From: an uncultured Eubacteriales bacterium
GTDB taxonomy: Bacteria > Bacillota > Clostridia > Oscillospirales > CAG-272
Direction of reading: 5' to 3'
DNA length: 64,000 bases
NCBI GenBank assembly: GCA_934796165.1
Contig: CAKVOU010000002.1
Span: forward strand, 62,001-126,000
In this document: positions 1-8,225 of the stretch, piece by piece
How positions within the stretch are numbered: the first letter of the stretch is position 1
Layout of the letters: every line of letters begins with the position of its first letter
Notes under the pieces: model-generated
The model's database searches: none
What the model was told of the DNA's origin: nothing
What the model saw: only the letters and a program-made list of their open reading frames with translations
Position numbers and translations under genes: made by a program

Positions 1-150
1 ACGCACGAGTCGCGCAAGGTGCTGATGACGGTCTGCCGCCGCTCGGATGCGGTCAAGCTCAAGGCGGTCGTCAAGGATCTGGACCCCCAGTCGTTTGTCA
101 TCGTGACCAACACAAGCGAAATTATCGGAAAAGGATTCCGGGGCGTCTGA
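1..150 (+). CDS. YitT family protein, C-terminal fragment (DUF2179 domain)
   Basis: Open from the left window edge to TGA at 148-150, giving the last 49 residues of a protein. The end, with FVIVTNTSEIIGKGF, matches the DUF2179 C-terminal domain of YitT-type membrane proteins, in which the segment VIVTEVHEVLGRGF is typical. In this family an N-terminal bundle of about six transmembrane helices precedes this cytoplasmic domain; that part lies outside the window. The biochemical role of the family is not well established. A strong hairpin terminator follows about 140 bp downstream. The family call rests only on this tail. Confidence 0.7.
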   Translation, partial: THESRKVLMTVCRRSDAVKLKAVVKDLDPQSFVIVTNTSEIIGKGFRGV

Positions 151-290
151 CAAAAAGCAGATTCCCGGGCTGTTCCATGTCGGAAAATGCGCGGGAAGCG
201 AGCCATTCCCTGTTGAAAAATATTGTGGGATTCCGTGTTCCCCATCCGCAACCCGCATGAAACAAATACTTCACCGGCAAATCCGGTTTC

Positions 291-326
291 AAAAAATCCC
301 GCGGCGAAAGCCGCGGGATTTTTTTG
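291..326. terminator. Bidirectional intrinsic terminator
   Basis: A stem of ATCCCGCGGC with GCCGCGGGAT around a GAAA tetraloop is flanked by an A-run on the left and a T-run on the right, so it can end transcripts from both sides. It separates the plus-strand YitT-like gene from the minus-strand hydrolase gene. Confidence 0.9.
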
Positions 327-400
327 ATTCGGGACGTGGTCACAAGGTGCCGGCTCTTCCATATCAGGGAACGAAGCCGTCCGGCGCCCACCGTTTCCGG

Positions 401-991
401 TCAGTTGAAGAATTTTCTGATTGCGTCCGCTACCGCGTCGGCAAAAATCTCCCACCCGCCGTCCTCGTAGTGAATTCCGTCGTCGGAGCGATCCGCCATG
501 GGAATCTTCGTGCTCACCGCCCACAGATCGTCCACGGGCAGGTGATACTTGTCGGCAAGCGACAGAACCACCTCGTTGCGCTCCATGGCAGCGGGAGTCT
601 GACGTTCGTCGAGCTTTGCGTTGCCCGGCTCATACACAATGGTGGACGTCGCCACTTCGACAGGCGCGGATTTCATCAGCTCCGTGAGCATCCTTTCGTA
701 GTTCTCACGGTACGCGTCCTTGTCCATATGAAACCCGTGCAGTCCGAAATTGTAGTGGATGAGGTCATACTCCGATGCCTTGGCAATCCCCCCGACCATG
801 GCGCGGTAAAAATCCGAGTCAAGCGAGTGGGAGGTTGCGAGAAAATCCACATAATACTCGTCCTTCAGGCGGTCGCGGACAAACTGCTCGTAACCGTTGC
901 AGATGGAATCCCCCAAGAGGAGCACACGGGGGCGGTCATGCCTGTCGGTGTGATCCAGCCAGGAATGGATCCATTCAAAAGTCTCCATCAT
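401..991 (-). CDS. SGNH/GDSL-family hydrolase
   Basis: 196 residues, no signal peptide or membrane segment, so probably cytoplasmic. The nucleophile block VLLLGDSICNGY (Ser at about residue 29) and the C-terminal DDGIHYEDGG with the catalytic Asp-x-x-His pair are both visible, as expected for SGNH-fold esterases or acyl hydrolases. The substrate cannot be read from the sequence; relatives act on acetylated sugars or small esters. The start lies 3 bp after the stop of the aldo/keto reductase, so the two are probably co-transcribed. Confidence 0.85.
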   Translation of the reverse strand: MMETFEWIHSWLDHTDRHDRPRVLLLGDSICNGYEQFVRDRLKDEYYVDFLATSHSLDSDFYRAMVGGIAKASEYDLIHYNFGLHGFHMDKDAYRENYERMLTELMKSAPVEVATSTIVYEPGNAKLDERQTPAAMERNEVVLSLADKYHLPVDDLWAVSTKIPMADRSDDGIHYEDGGWEIFADAVADAIRKFFN

Positions 992-994
992 CGG

Positions 995-1885
995 TCAGTC
1001 CACGTCGTTGTTGCCGGGTCCGTACAGGGTATCCGCCGGTGCCTCGGTCGGATGGAAGGTGCTGTAACCGGTGAGCGGCATGGTCTTGATCGCGGTCATA
1101 TCGTCGTCGGAGATGTTGAAATCAAACACCTTTACGTTGTCGGCAATCCGGTCTGCGTGGGTGGACTTGGGCATGGGAAGCACGCCGGACTGAATCGCAA
1201 AACGGATGCAGATCTGCGCGACGCTCTTGTTGTACTTCTTGGCGATCTTAGCAAGCGTGGGATCGCTCAGAACTGCTCCGCAGCCGAGCGGAGACCATGC
1301 TTCCACCAGAATACCATGCGCCTGGCACCATCTGACCAGCTCGGGCTGATAGTAACCGGGGTGAAATTCGATCTGGTTGACCATCGGCTTGATCTCTGCG
1401 GTCTCTTCCAGCGCCATGATATGCTCGGGCAGATAGTTGGACACGCCGATCGCACGGATCTTGCCGTCCTTGTACATTTTTTCAAAGCCGCGCCAGGTGC
1501 TTGCATTGACTTCCTTCCAGTTGGGGTAGGTCTTCTCGACGCAGGGCCAGTGGACGAGGTAGAGGTCGATATAATCGGTGCCGAGCGCCTTGAGGGACGC
1601 TTCCACAGCGGCGATCGTCCTGGTGTAGCCGCGCTCGGTGATCCAATGCTTGGTGGTGAGGAAAATATCCTCTCTCTTCACGCCGGATTCCCGGATGCCC
1701 GCGCCGACGTCCGCTTCGTTGCCGTAGCAGGCTGCGGTATCAATGTGGCGGTATCCTGCCGCGATGGCAGCCTTGACGCTTTCGCGCGCCACGTCGCCCG
1801 ACGGGGTCTGCCAAGTGCCGAATCCGATGCACGGAATCTTGACACCGTTGGAAAGGGTATAGGTATCAGTCAGTGATTTTACCAT
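995..1885 (-). CDS. Aldo/keto reductase (AKR superfamily)
   Basis: 296 residues, full length for an NADPH-dependent aldo/keto reductase. The signature sits at the N-terminus (GIGFGTWQT-like stretch, then DTAACYGNE with catalytic Asp and Tyr), followed by TKHW with the catalytic Lys and YLVHWP with the catalytic His. The family reduces aldehydes and ketones to alcohols; the real substrate is unknown. The ATG is preceded by AAAGGAG at a normal distance. It is the first gene of a two-gene unit with the SGNH hydrolase. The 143 bp between this start and the tandem repeat at 2028 show no convincing promoter. Confidence 0.93.
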   Translation of the reverse strand: MVKSLTDTYTLSNGVKIPCIGFGTWQTPSGDVARESVKAAIAAGYRHIDTAACYGNEADVGAGIRESGVKREDIFLTTKHWITERGYTRTIAAVEASLKALGTDYIDLYLVHWPCVEKTYPNWKEVNASTWRGFEKMYKDGKIRAIGVSNYLPEHIMALEETAEIKPMVNQIEFHPGYYQPELVRWCQAHGILVEAWSPLGCGAVLSDPTLAKIAKKYNKSVAQICIRFAIQSGVLPMPKSTHADRIADNVKVFDFNISDDDMTAIKTMPLTGYSTFHPTEAPADTLYGPGNNDVD

Positions 1886-2027
1886 GATAATATATCTCCT
1901 TTGTATAAAAATGTTCTGATAAAATTGAGTAACGGCGTGCCGTCAAAGAGCAGCTGCGCCCCGAATCGGCACAAGCACGCCTGCCGGGGCAAAACGCCGC
2001 GACAGAACCGGGGCATCGGCGGCGAAT

Positions 2028-2241
2028 CAGGAAAACACCACGTTCTTCGCGCCGTGCGGGACAAGCAAGTGCGCACGCCCGAAATGTTCGCTGCTGTCGT
2101 GTTGGCGCACCCGATGATCAGGAAAACACTACGTTTCCCGCGCCGTGCGGGACAAGCAAGTGCGCACGCCCGGAATGTTCGCTGCTGTCGTGTTGGCGCA
2201 CCCGATAATCAGGAAAACACTACGTTTCCCGCGCCGTGCGA
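2028..2241. repeat. 91-bp tandem repeat, about 2.3 copies
   Basis: The block beginning CAGGAAAACAC recurs at 2028, 2119 and 2210, an exact 91-bp period with only a few substitutions between copies. The third, partial copy lies inside the last codons of the glycyl radical enzyme activase gene (its TGA/TAA region at 2209). The copies therefore look like duplications of the gene 3' end plus its downstream spacer. The rest of the 1886-2208 gap has no gene that I can support. Confidence 0.9.
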
Positions 2242-3111
2242 GGTCAGAAGCCGCATCCAGCGGTCGGCATCCTGCTCCGTCGCGTTGTCCGCCGGGGCGT
2301 CGTAGGCGCGGGCAAGCGCCTTTGCCTTGCTGAAGCCGAGGTTGTGATACTTCATAATCTCCGCACGGAGGTATCTGCCTTCGTTCTCTTTCAGAAAACG
2401 CGCGAGCGCGCAAAGATCATCGTCGGAATCGTTGAAGCCGGGGATGAGCGGCAGGCGGAGCACGATCGGCGCGCCTTTTTTCATCAGGCAATCAAGATTT
2501 GCGAGAATCTCCCCGTTCGGAACGCCGGTCAGCTTCCGATGCTTATCGGAATCCAGCGCCTTGAGATCGAAATAGAAGACCACGCCGAGGTCCGCCGCCG
2601 CAAGGAAGAACTCCCGCTTGCCAAAGCCGCTGGTCTCGATCACGGTGCCGAAGCCGGCGTCCTTTGCCATGCGGATGAGCGCGAGCGAAGCCTCCGGCTG
2701 CATGGACGGTTCCCCGCCGGAAAGTGTCATGCCGCCGTCCTGCCCGTAAAACATCCGGTCAAGAAGCACCTCGGAGAAGATGTCCTCCACCGATTCGCTT
2801 CTGCCGCAGATTTCATTGGCGCCCTGATAGCAGGCTTCCACGCACTTGCCGCAGAGCGTACATTTCTCCGGGTCGCGGCGGATGTACTGCGGGCGGTCGG
2901 GATCGCGTTCCCGCGCGTCGCAGAGTCCGAGGCATTTCCCGCAGCCCGTACACTTGGATTCGTAATACATGAGTTGCCGACCCATGCTCTGGGACTCGGG
3001 ATTGTGGCACCACAGGCAATGCAGGGGGCAACCCTTGAAAAACACGGTGGAGCGGATCCCGGGGCCGTCGGAGAGGCAGTACCTCTGCACATTGAAAATG
3101 ACTGCGTCCAT
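2209..3111 (-). CDS. Glycyl-radical enzyme activating enzyme (radical SAM)
   Basis: 300 residues from the ATG at 3111. The N-terminus has the radical-SAM cluster motif CPLHCLWC (CX3CX2C, Cys 28, 32, 35) within the activase signature. A bacterial ferredoxin-like insert follows with two CxxCxxC groups (CTGCGKCLGLC and CTLCGKCVEAC), typical of activases of non-PFL glycyl radical enzymes. It would use S-adenosylmethionine to put the radical on the partner glycine. It starts 10 bp after the stop of the glycyl radical enzyme gene. A longer reading frame begins upstream at 3213, but that extension lies inside the partner gene and is not part of the family. The last codons overlap a 91-bp tandem repeat. 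Confidence 0.92.
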   Translation of the reverse strand: MDAVIFNVQRYCLSDGPGIRSTVFFKGCPLHCLWCHNPESQSMGRQLMYYESKCTGCGKCLGLCDARERDPDRPQYIRRDPEKCTLCGKCVEACYQGANEICGRSESVEDIFSEVLLDRMFYGQDGGMTLSGGEPSMQPEASLALIRMAKDAGFGTVIETSGFGKREFFLAAADLGVVFYFDLKALDSDKHRKLTGVPNGEILANLDCLMKKGAPIVLRLPLIPGFNDSDDDLCALARFLKENEGRYLRAEIMKYHNLGFSKAKALARAYDAPADNATEQDADRWMRLLTSHGAGNVVFS

Positions 3112-3121
3112 ACTTTGCCGG

Positions 3122-5302
3122 TCAGACCGCAAACGAGGTGCGGTCAATGATGTTCTGCTGAAGCTCGGGCGTGAGGTTGCAGAAGTAATCGCTGTACCCG
3201 CCGACACGGACAATCAGGTTCTGATACTGTTCCGGATGTTCCTTTGCGGCAAGCAGGGTCGCGCGATCAAGCACGTTGATCGACAGTTGCTGACCGCCGT
3301 GTGCAAAATAGGTCTTTGCCATGGTAATGAACGCGCTCTGCCCCTTGTCGGTAGCAAACAGCGCCTTGTCAAACTTCATCTGTGCGACAAAGCCGGAGCA
3401 GGCTTCGGTCTGGTGATAGTGCATCATGGACTTGAGCGACGCGGTGGGTCCGTGGGTATCGCATCCCGGCGTTGCCGCAATGCTGTCGGCATAGTTGGCG
3501 TCTCCGTCCCGTCTGCCGTTGGGAAGCGCCGCGGTGCCAAGCCCGTTGTCCGACGCGCGGTTGAAGGGACTGCATCCGCCGGTGTACATACCGCCGCGGA
3601 AGGTATTCTTGGTCTTGAGGTAACGGAAGAAATGATCGACAATCTCCGATGCCATATCGTCCACCTCGGGAATGTCGTTTCCGAACTTCGGGCAGGTGGC
3701 AAAATCATGGTGCAGCTCGTCAAAGCCCTCGTAATTGGCTTCAAGCGCGCGGATCAGGTCGTCCATGGTATATTTCTTTTCGTCAAAGATCAGCTTTTTC
3801 ATAGCATAGAGCGAGTCCGATGCGTCGGCAATGCCCTCCGCGAGAATCTGCCCGTAGCCGTAAAGCGGTCCGCCCCATTTGTAATCCTTGCCCTTCTCAA
3901 GGCATCCCTCAATCAGGCAGGATCGCATCGGATTGGGCGCGTAACGCGCGTAGGCTTCCTGCGACGCGTTCGCGGTACGTACCGCGACATCGGTCACAAA
4001 ATCCATCTGCGCGTAATATATTCTGAGGAAATCCTCAAAGGTTCTGCACTCGCGGGGATTGCCCGTCTGAATGGAGATCAGCTCGGTACCGCCGGACTTG
4101 AAGTCGTAACCGTTGTGAATGGTCAGTTCCAGCACCTTGCCAAGGTTGACCTCGCCGTCCTCCAGACCCATGTGCGACTTGCCCATAATGTCGATCTGGT
4201 TACAGCCGTTCATGCAATAATCGTGACTGTCATGAGGCGGGATCCCTATCTCTTCGAGCGCCGCACAGACGACCTCGTCGTTGTAGATTGCGGGGAGACC
4301 CGTGCCGGTGGACAGGCTCTTTGCCGCCATCTGCCACAGCTTTTCGGGGGTATTCCGATGCACGCGCATGGTCAGATTGGGGGTCTGGTAGCCCATTTCT
4401 GTGACCGCTTCCAGAATGTCATAAGACAATTCGTTGGTCTCATCGTTCCAGTTTTCATCCGAGCCGGAGATGCAAAGGTTCCAGCCGCGCACGTTGTGCA
4501 TAGCTTCAAGGAACCGGCGGAGCATTTCCCGTCTCTCCGCTTCAGGGCTGTTCCGATAGAAACCGATCATTTCCTGATCGAATCTGCCGGGGGAGTCGAT
4601 CCCGTCCACGCTGTACAGCATCCAGTATACCATGACCGCCTCGTAAAAGTCCTTGGCGGGCTGTCTCGGGACACGCGCAAAGGTATCCGCAATGCGCTCC
4701 CATTCCGCGCGTTTCAGGGGATCCGTTTCGGTTTCTGCGTTTTGCTTCGCCATCGCGCTGATGCGGTCGCCGAGCACGTCCAGCGCCGCCATTGCGGTCA
4801 CGCACGCGTCATAGAAATGATCCTTGCCGGGGTTCTTTTTCCGGTTTTCTTCAATTTCCCTGCGGATTCCGTCGGTGCCGACGAGGGGGAGCTTGCCGAA
4901 GGCGGGATTCGCATGTCCGCCCCAGCCGCCGCCCCAATACGCCATGGAGCCGCGCAGACGCATTTCATCGAAGGTACAGTTTCTCTCCCAGATCGCGTTG
5001 GTGTTGAACCGCGCCATCTGGCGTTTGATATCCTCAATCTCTTCTTGATGTTCCGGATTCTTTTCAAGAATCGCCGTGTATTCGCCCGGATTGTAAAAGA
5101 TCCCAAGCCCGAACGCATATCCGACCGCGGCATCTTTGGCAAGTGTTCCGACAGTCGGGAGCATACAGTTTTCCGGAAAAGTGATGGGCAGATAGTGCGC
5201 CGCCTCAAGCATTCCGGCAGCGACCCGCTCGTTCATAGTCTTATCCCGGTTTTCAAGAAATGCTCTGGAAAAGGGATCCGCTGAGAAGTTATATTTTTTC
5301 AT
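3122..5302 (-). CDS. Glycyl radical enzyme (pyruvate formate-lyase superfamily, specificity unknown)
   Basis: 726 residues. The C-terminal glycyl radical loop is clear: RVGGYSDYF with Gly702 as the predicted radical site. The mid-protein thiyl cysteine lies in DYCMNGCNQI (Cys367). In most diol dehydratase, choline lyase and related enzymes the active Cys is followed by Val-Glu (GCVE); here it is GCNQ, so the general base Glu is replaced by Gln and the reaction cannot be assigned. It does not have the CC pair of true pyruvate formate-lyase. The dedicated activase gene follows directly. No microcompartment or transporter genes are adjacent. The enzyme should be strictly oxygen-sensitive. Its own promoter precedes it. 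Confidence 0.93.
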   Translation of the reverse strand: MKKYNFSADPFSRAFLENRDKTMNERVAAGMLEAAHYLPITFPENCMLPTVGTLAKDAAVGYAFGLGIFYNPGEYTAILEKNPEHQEEIEDIKRQMARFNTNAIWERNCTFDEMRLRGSMAYWGGGWGGHANPAFGKLPLVGTDGIRREIEENRKKNPGKDHFYDACVTAMAALDVLGDRISAMAKQNAETETDPLKRAEWERIADTFARVPRQPAKDFYEAVMVYWMLYSVDGIDSPGRFDQEMIGFYRNSPEAERREMLRRFLEAMHNVRGWNLCISGSDENWNDETNELSYDILEAVTEMGYQTPNLTMRVHRNTPEKLWQMAAKSLSTGTGLPAIYNDEVVCAALEEIGIPPHDSHDYCMNGCNQIDIMGKSHMGLEDGEVNLGKVLELTIHNGYDFKSGGTELISIQTGNPRECRTFEDFLRIYYAQMDFVTDVAVRTANASQEAYARYAPNPMRSCLIEGCLEKGKDYKWGGPLYGYGQILAEGIADASDSLYAMKKLIFDEKKYTMDDLIRALEANYEGFDELHHDFATCPKFGNDIPEVDDMASEIVDHFFRYLKTKNTFRGGMYTGGCSPFNRASDNGLGTAALPNGRRDGDANYADSIAATPGCDTHGPTASLKSMMHYHQTEACSGFVAQMKFDKALFATDKGQSAFITMAKTYFAHGGQQLSINVLDRATLLAAKEHPEQYQNLIVRVGGYSDYFCNLTPELQQNIIDRTSFAV

Positions 5303-5340
5303 TCAGAACACCGTCCTCTCTGACAATCCTACGTAATATT

Positions 5341-5369
5341 ATATTAGCATAATTTCCTACGAAATGCAA
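5341..5369 (-). promoter_or_regulatory. Probable promoter of the glycyl radical enzyme operon
   Basis: Read on the minus strand: TTGCAT, 17-bp spacer, TAATAT, ending about 40 bp upstream of the enzyme start. An overlapping TATAAT three bases further downstream is an alternative -10. Confidence 0.6.
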
Positions 5370-5410
5370 GGGTTTTTCCCATTTAGAAATTACCGGGGCG
5401 TGAATTTCTG

Positions 5411-5439
5411 TTGAAAAAACATACGGAATATGTTACAAT
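5411..5439 (+). promoter_or_regulatory. Promoter of birA
   Basis: TTGAAA, 17-bp spacer, TACAAT, about 70 bp upstream of the birA start. It diverges from the promoter of the glycyl radical enzyme; the two -35 boxes are about 40 bp apart. Confidence 0.75.
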
Positions 5440-5508
5440 AAAAGAAAAGAGACTGCCGGGAGAAACAATCAGAAAACGTCTCCGGCAATGAGGGAGGCAT
5501 ACGTCCCG

Positions 5509-6474
5509 ATGGCACTGAAAAACGAAATTTTGCAGCAGCTGGAACAAAACCGCGGGCGTGATCTGTCCGGCGAAGAGTTGGCGCGCGCCGCCGGGGTCAC
5601 ACGTGCCGCCGTCTGGAAGGCGGTCACCTCGCTCCGGCGTGACGGCTATCACATTCTGTCCGGTACCAACAAGGGGTACCGGCTGAAAGAGGACGACGAC
5701 CGGCTCTCCCCCGACGCGATCCGCGCATATCTGCCCGCCGGCACGGAGCTTGACATACGTGTTTTTGAAACGCTGGATTCCACCAACAACGAAGCGAAAC
5801 GGATTGCGGTCGGCGGAGTGACGGGACCCGTTCTGATTCTCGCCGAAGAGCAGACTGCGGGACGCGGCAGGCTCGGGCGCAGCTTCTATTCCCCTGCCGG
5901 GACCGGGCTGTATCTGACGCTTCTCTATCGTACCCGCGACAGCCTTGCCAAAACAGTGCCGATCACCTCCGCCGCGGCGGTCGCGGTCACCGAAACCATT
6001 GAAGCGCTTACCGACAAACACCCCGGGATCAAATGGGTGAACGATGTATACCTGAACGGCAAGAAGATCTGCGGAATTCTGACCGAAGCGGTCACTGACA
6101 TGGAATCGGGCGACGTGCAGAACGTCATCGTCGGTATCGGGCTGAATGTATCCACGGACGCCTTCCCGGAAGAATTGCGGGAGAGAGCGGCATCCCTTTT
6201 CCCCGAGGGGGTCAGCCGCAGCCGCTTTGCGGCAGAAATTGCGTCGCGCCTGCTTTTGTATGCAAAAGAGCTTGACCGCAGGACGTTTCTCGGAACCTAT
6301 CGTTCCCACAGCATCCTGACCGGCAGAGAGATTACCTACCGCCGCAACGACGTTCTCCACGGCGGCACCGTCATCGGCATTGATAAAGACTGCGGGCTGA
6401 TGGTCCGCCGCCCCGACGGCAATGTGGAAGTGCTCCGCACGGGCGAGGTCACCGTGCGCCTCAAGGAAGACTGA
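5509..6474 (+). CDS. birA: Bifunctional biotin--[acetyl-CoA-carboxylase] ligase / biotin repressor
   Basis: 322 residues. An N-terminal winged helix (LSGEELARAAGVTRAAVWKA, residues about 18-37) precedes the catalytic domain with the biotinyl-AMP loop GRGRLGRSFYSP and the KWVNDVYLNGKKICGIL segment (usual KWPND). The short SH3-like C-terminal domain is present. It attaches biotin to carboxylase subunits; the HTH suggests that it also represses biotin genes. The ATG at 5509 has GGGAGG about 12 bp upstream and is chosen over the ATG at 5488, which lacks a ribosome site. No biotin synthesis genes are nearby. Confidence 0.95.
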   Translation: MALKNEILQQLEQNRGRDLSGEELARAAGVTRAAVWKAVTSLRRDGYHILSGTNKGYRLKEDDDRLSPDAIRAYLPAGTELDIRVFETLDSTNNEAKRIAVGGVTGPVLILAEEQTAGRGRLGRSFYSPAGTGLYLTLLYRTRDSLAKTVPITSAAAVAVTETIEALTDKHPGIKWVNDVYLNGKKICGILTEAVTDMESGDVQNVIVGIGLNVSTDAFPEELRERAASLFPEGVSRSRFAAEIASRLLLYAKELDRRTFLGTYRSHSILTGREITYRRNDVLHGGTVIGIDKDCGLMVRRPDGNVEVLRTGEVTVRLKED

Positions 6475-6486
6475 ACAAAAAACAAT

Positions 6487-6531
6487 ATGCCGAAGAAGAG
6501 CCGCCCCGACGGGGCGGCTCTTCTTCGGCAT
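6487..6531. terminator. Long perfect hairpin between convergent genes
   Basis: A 21-bp perfect inverted repeat (ATGCCGAAGAAGAGCCGCCCC and its complement) around a GAC loop, between the ends of birA and the convergent oxidoreductase gene. It lacks a long T-run, but its place and strength suit transcription termination for both. Confidence 0.75.
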
Positions 6532-6548
6532 GGAAAAGGAAGAATCGG

Positions 6549-8051
6549 TCACAGAAGTGCTGCCGGCTGCCGGATTTTTGCCTCCGTGTCGGTCTGCGCG
6601 GGACCGTCGAGCAGTTGCCCGGTATAGGAAAACCGCGAACCGTGACAGGGGCAATCCCAGCTTTTCTCGTCCGGATTCCACGAGAGCTGACAGCCGAGGT
6701 GCGGACATTTCGCGTCCACGGCATAGACGGTCCCGTCCTCGTGGCGGTACACACCGACCTTGCGTCCCTCATATTCGACAATTCCGCCGTGTCCGGCAGG
6801 CAGATCCCGTGCTTCCTCAAGTGCCGGCATCAGCCACGCCTTTGCCAGTCCTTTGATCGCGGTACCGCCCTCCGACAGAAGGTCGTCGGTCGCCGCCGCT
6901 TTGAATCTCTGCGGAGAAAAAAGCGCAGCATCCGGATGTTCCATTCCCGACAACCGGTCCGCAAGAATTTCCGCCGCTACCATGGAGGAGGTCATCCCCC
7001 ACTTGCCGAACCCCGTCGCAACGTACCAGTTCTCCACCGAAGAGGAAAAACGCCCGATATACGGGACCGCATCAATCGGCATACAGTCCTCCGCCGACCA
7101 GCGGGCAACCTCGCGTGCACCCGGGAACCAGTGTGCGGCAAAATCCGAAAGAAAGTCATATCTGCCGCCCTCGCGGTTCTCCCCCGTCCGGTGACCGGCA
7201 CCGGAAATCAGAAGCGTATCCCCGGCACTGCGGAGAGCACAGCCGCCCTTGTCTGCCGACGCATACATTCCGTCGAGTACCGGCGCGCCCGAAAACGCCA
7301 TGACATAGCTCCTTGACTGGTGCATCCGGGCAAAATAGTAGCCGGGCTTATTGACAAACGGGAAATGACAGGCAAACACAATGTTCTCCGCCGTCACCGA
7401 CCCGCCGTCCGTTTCTGCGCGGTTTCCTTTGACGGTCAGGACCCGCGAGTTCTCATAAACCGTCACCCTGTCGGAAAGCGCCGAAAGAAACTTCAGCGGC
7501 TGGAATTGCGCCTGTTCATCCACCCGGATGGCGCCCGCGACTGGAAACGGTAATTCGGTTTTTGCGACAAGGTACGCATCCGCCCCGGCACCGAGCAATG
7601 CCTCAAGCTCCGCCCCAAGGGAGTTCTCCGGCTTTTCGGAATAGAGGTACGACGGGCAATCCCGCCAGTCGCACCCGATGTGCAGATCCCCGACCAGCTC
7701 CCGGTACCGCCTGACCGCCCGCGCATTGGCTTCCGCATACTGCCTTGCCCCGTCTTCCCCGAATACTCTTCTAACATGCGCATATTTCAGACCGTGCAGA
7801 ACCGTAATCTTGGCGGTGGTATTTCCCGACTGCCCGTTGCCGACGCGATTTGCCTCCAGCACCACGCAATCCACCCCGCGTTTTCCGAGCAGATACGCAG
7901 TGAGAATACCGACAAATCCCCCGCCGATAATCAGCGTTTCCGTCCGGAGGTCTTCCGTGAGTCTCTCCCGCTTTTGCAGTTGCGTTTCCATATGCCAGAG
8001 CGATTTGTTCAAGACGCTCCCCCTGTCCTTATCCTGCTTTCGAGTCTGCAA
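6549..8051 (-). CDS. FAD-dependent oxidoreductase with C-terminal Rieske [2Fe-2S] domain
   Basis: Up to 500 residues. The N-terminal DAO-type Rossmann motif LIIGGGFVGILTAYLLGKRG (about residues 40-59) binds FAD. The last 80 residues form a Rieske domain with CPHLGCQLSWN and CPCHGSRFSYTGQ, the classic CxH...CxxH ligands. This fusion is a known family of unknown substrate in Firmicutes and Bacteroidota. The frame opens with TTG at 8051, with AAGGAAGG eight bases upstream; a second TTG at 8012 has AGGGGGAG upstream and is equally possible. Upstream homologs usually start about ten residues before the Rossmann strand, which favours the inner start. Confidence 0.88.
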   Translation of the reverse strand: MQTRKQDKDRGSVLNKSLWHMETQLQKRERLTEDLRTETLIIGGGFVGILTAYLLGKRGVDCVVLEANRVGNGQSGNTTAKITVLHGLKYAHVRRVFGEDGARQYAEANARAVRRYRELVGDLHIGCDWRDCPSYLYSEKPENSLGAELEALLGAGADAYLVAKTELPFPVAGAIRVDEQAQFQPLKFLSALSDRVTVYENSRVLTVKGNRAETDGGSVTAENIVFACHFPFVNKPGYYFARMHQSRSYVMAFSGAPVLDGMYASADKGGCALRSAGDTLLISGAGHRTGENREGGRYDFLSDFAAHWFPGAREVARWSAEDCMPIDAVPYIGRFSSSVENWYVATGFGKWGMTSSMVAAEILADRLSGMEHPDAALFSPQRFKAAATDDLLSEGGTAIKGLAKAWLMPALEEARDLPAGHGGIVEYEGRKVGVYRHEDGTVYAVDAKCPHLGCQLSWNPDEKSWDCPCHGSRFSYTGQLLDGPAQTDTEAKIRQPAALL

Positions 8052-8176
8052 AATAACCCCTTCCTTTCCCGGTTTCCGTATTCGTTTATAATTGCAGTTT
8101 TGCCGGATTTCACGGGATTTAGTCGGTTACAGGCACAGAACGGCGCCGTCGTTTTCTTTACTTTTGCAACGCAGTC

Positions 8177-8210
8177 AAAGAGGGACCGCCCCGCGGGGCG
8201 GTCCCTTTTT
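8177..8210 (-). terminator. Intrinsic terminator of the solute-binding protein gene
   Basis: AGGGACCGCCCC and its complement form a hairpin directly beyond the stop at 8226. The minus-strand side ends CTCTTT, the plus-strand side ends in five T, so it may work for both strands. Confidence 0.8.
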
Positions 8211-8225
8211 CAGTTAGCGTTCGGA

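Noticed and set aside
257..1876. 539-codon plus-strand ORF
   Set aside because: Antisense shadow of the aldo/keto reductase and SGNH hydrolase genes; a by-product of high GC at third codon positions, without motifs.
1886..1912. Promoter of the aldo/keto reductase gene with -10 TATACA
   Set aside because: TATACA directly touches the ribosome site AAAGGAG, so a transcript from it would lack that site; no -35 at 17 bp.
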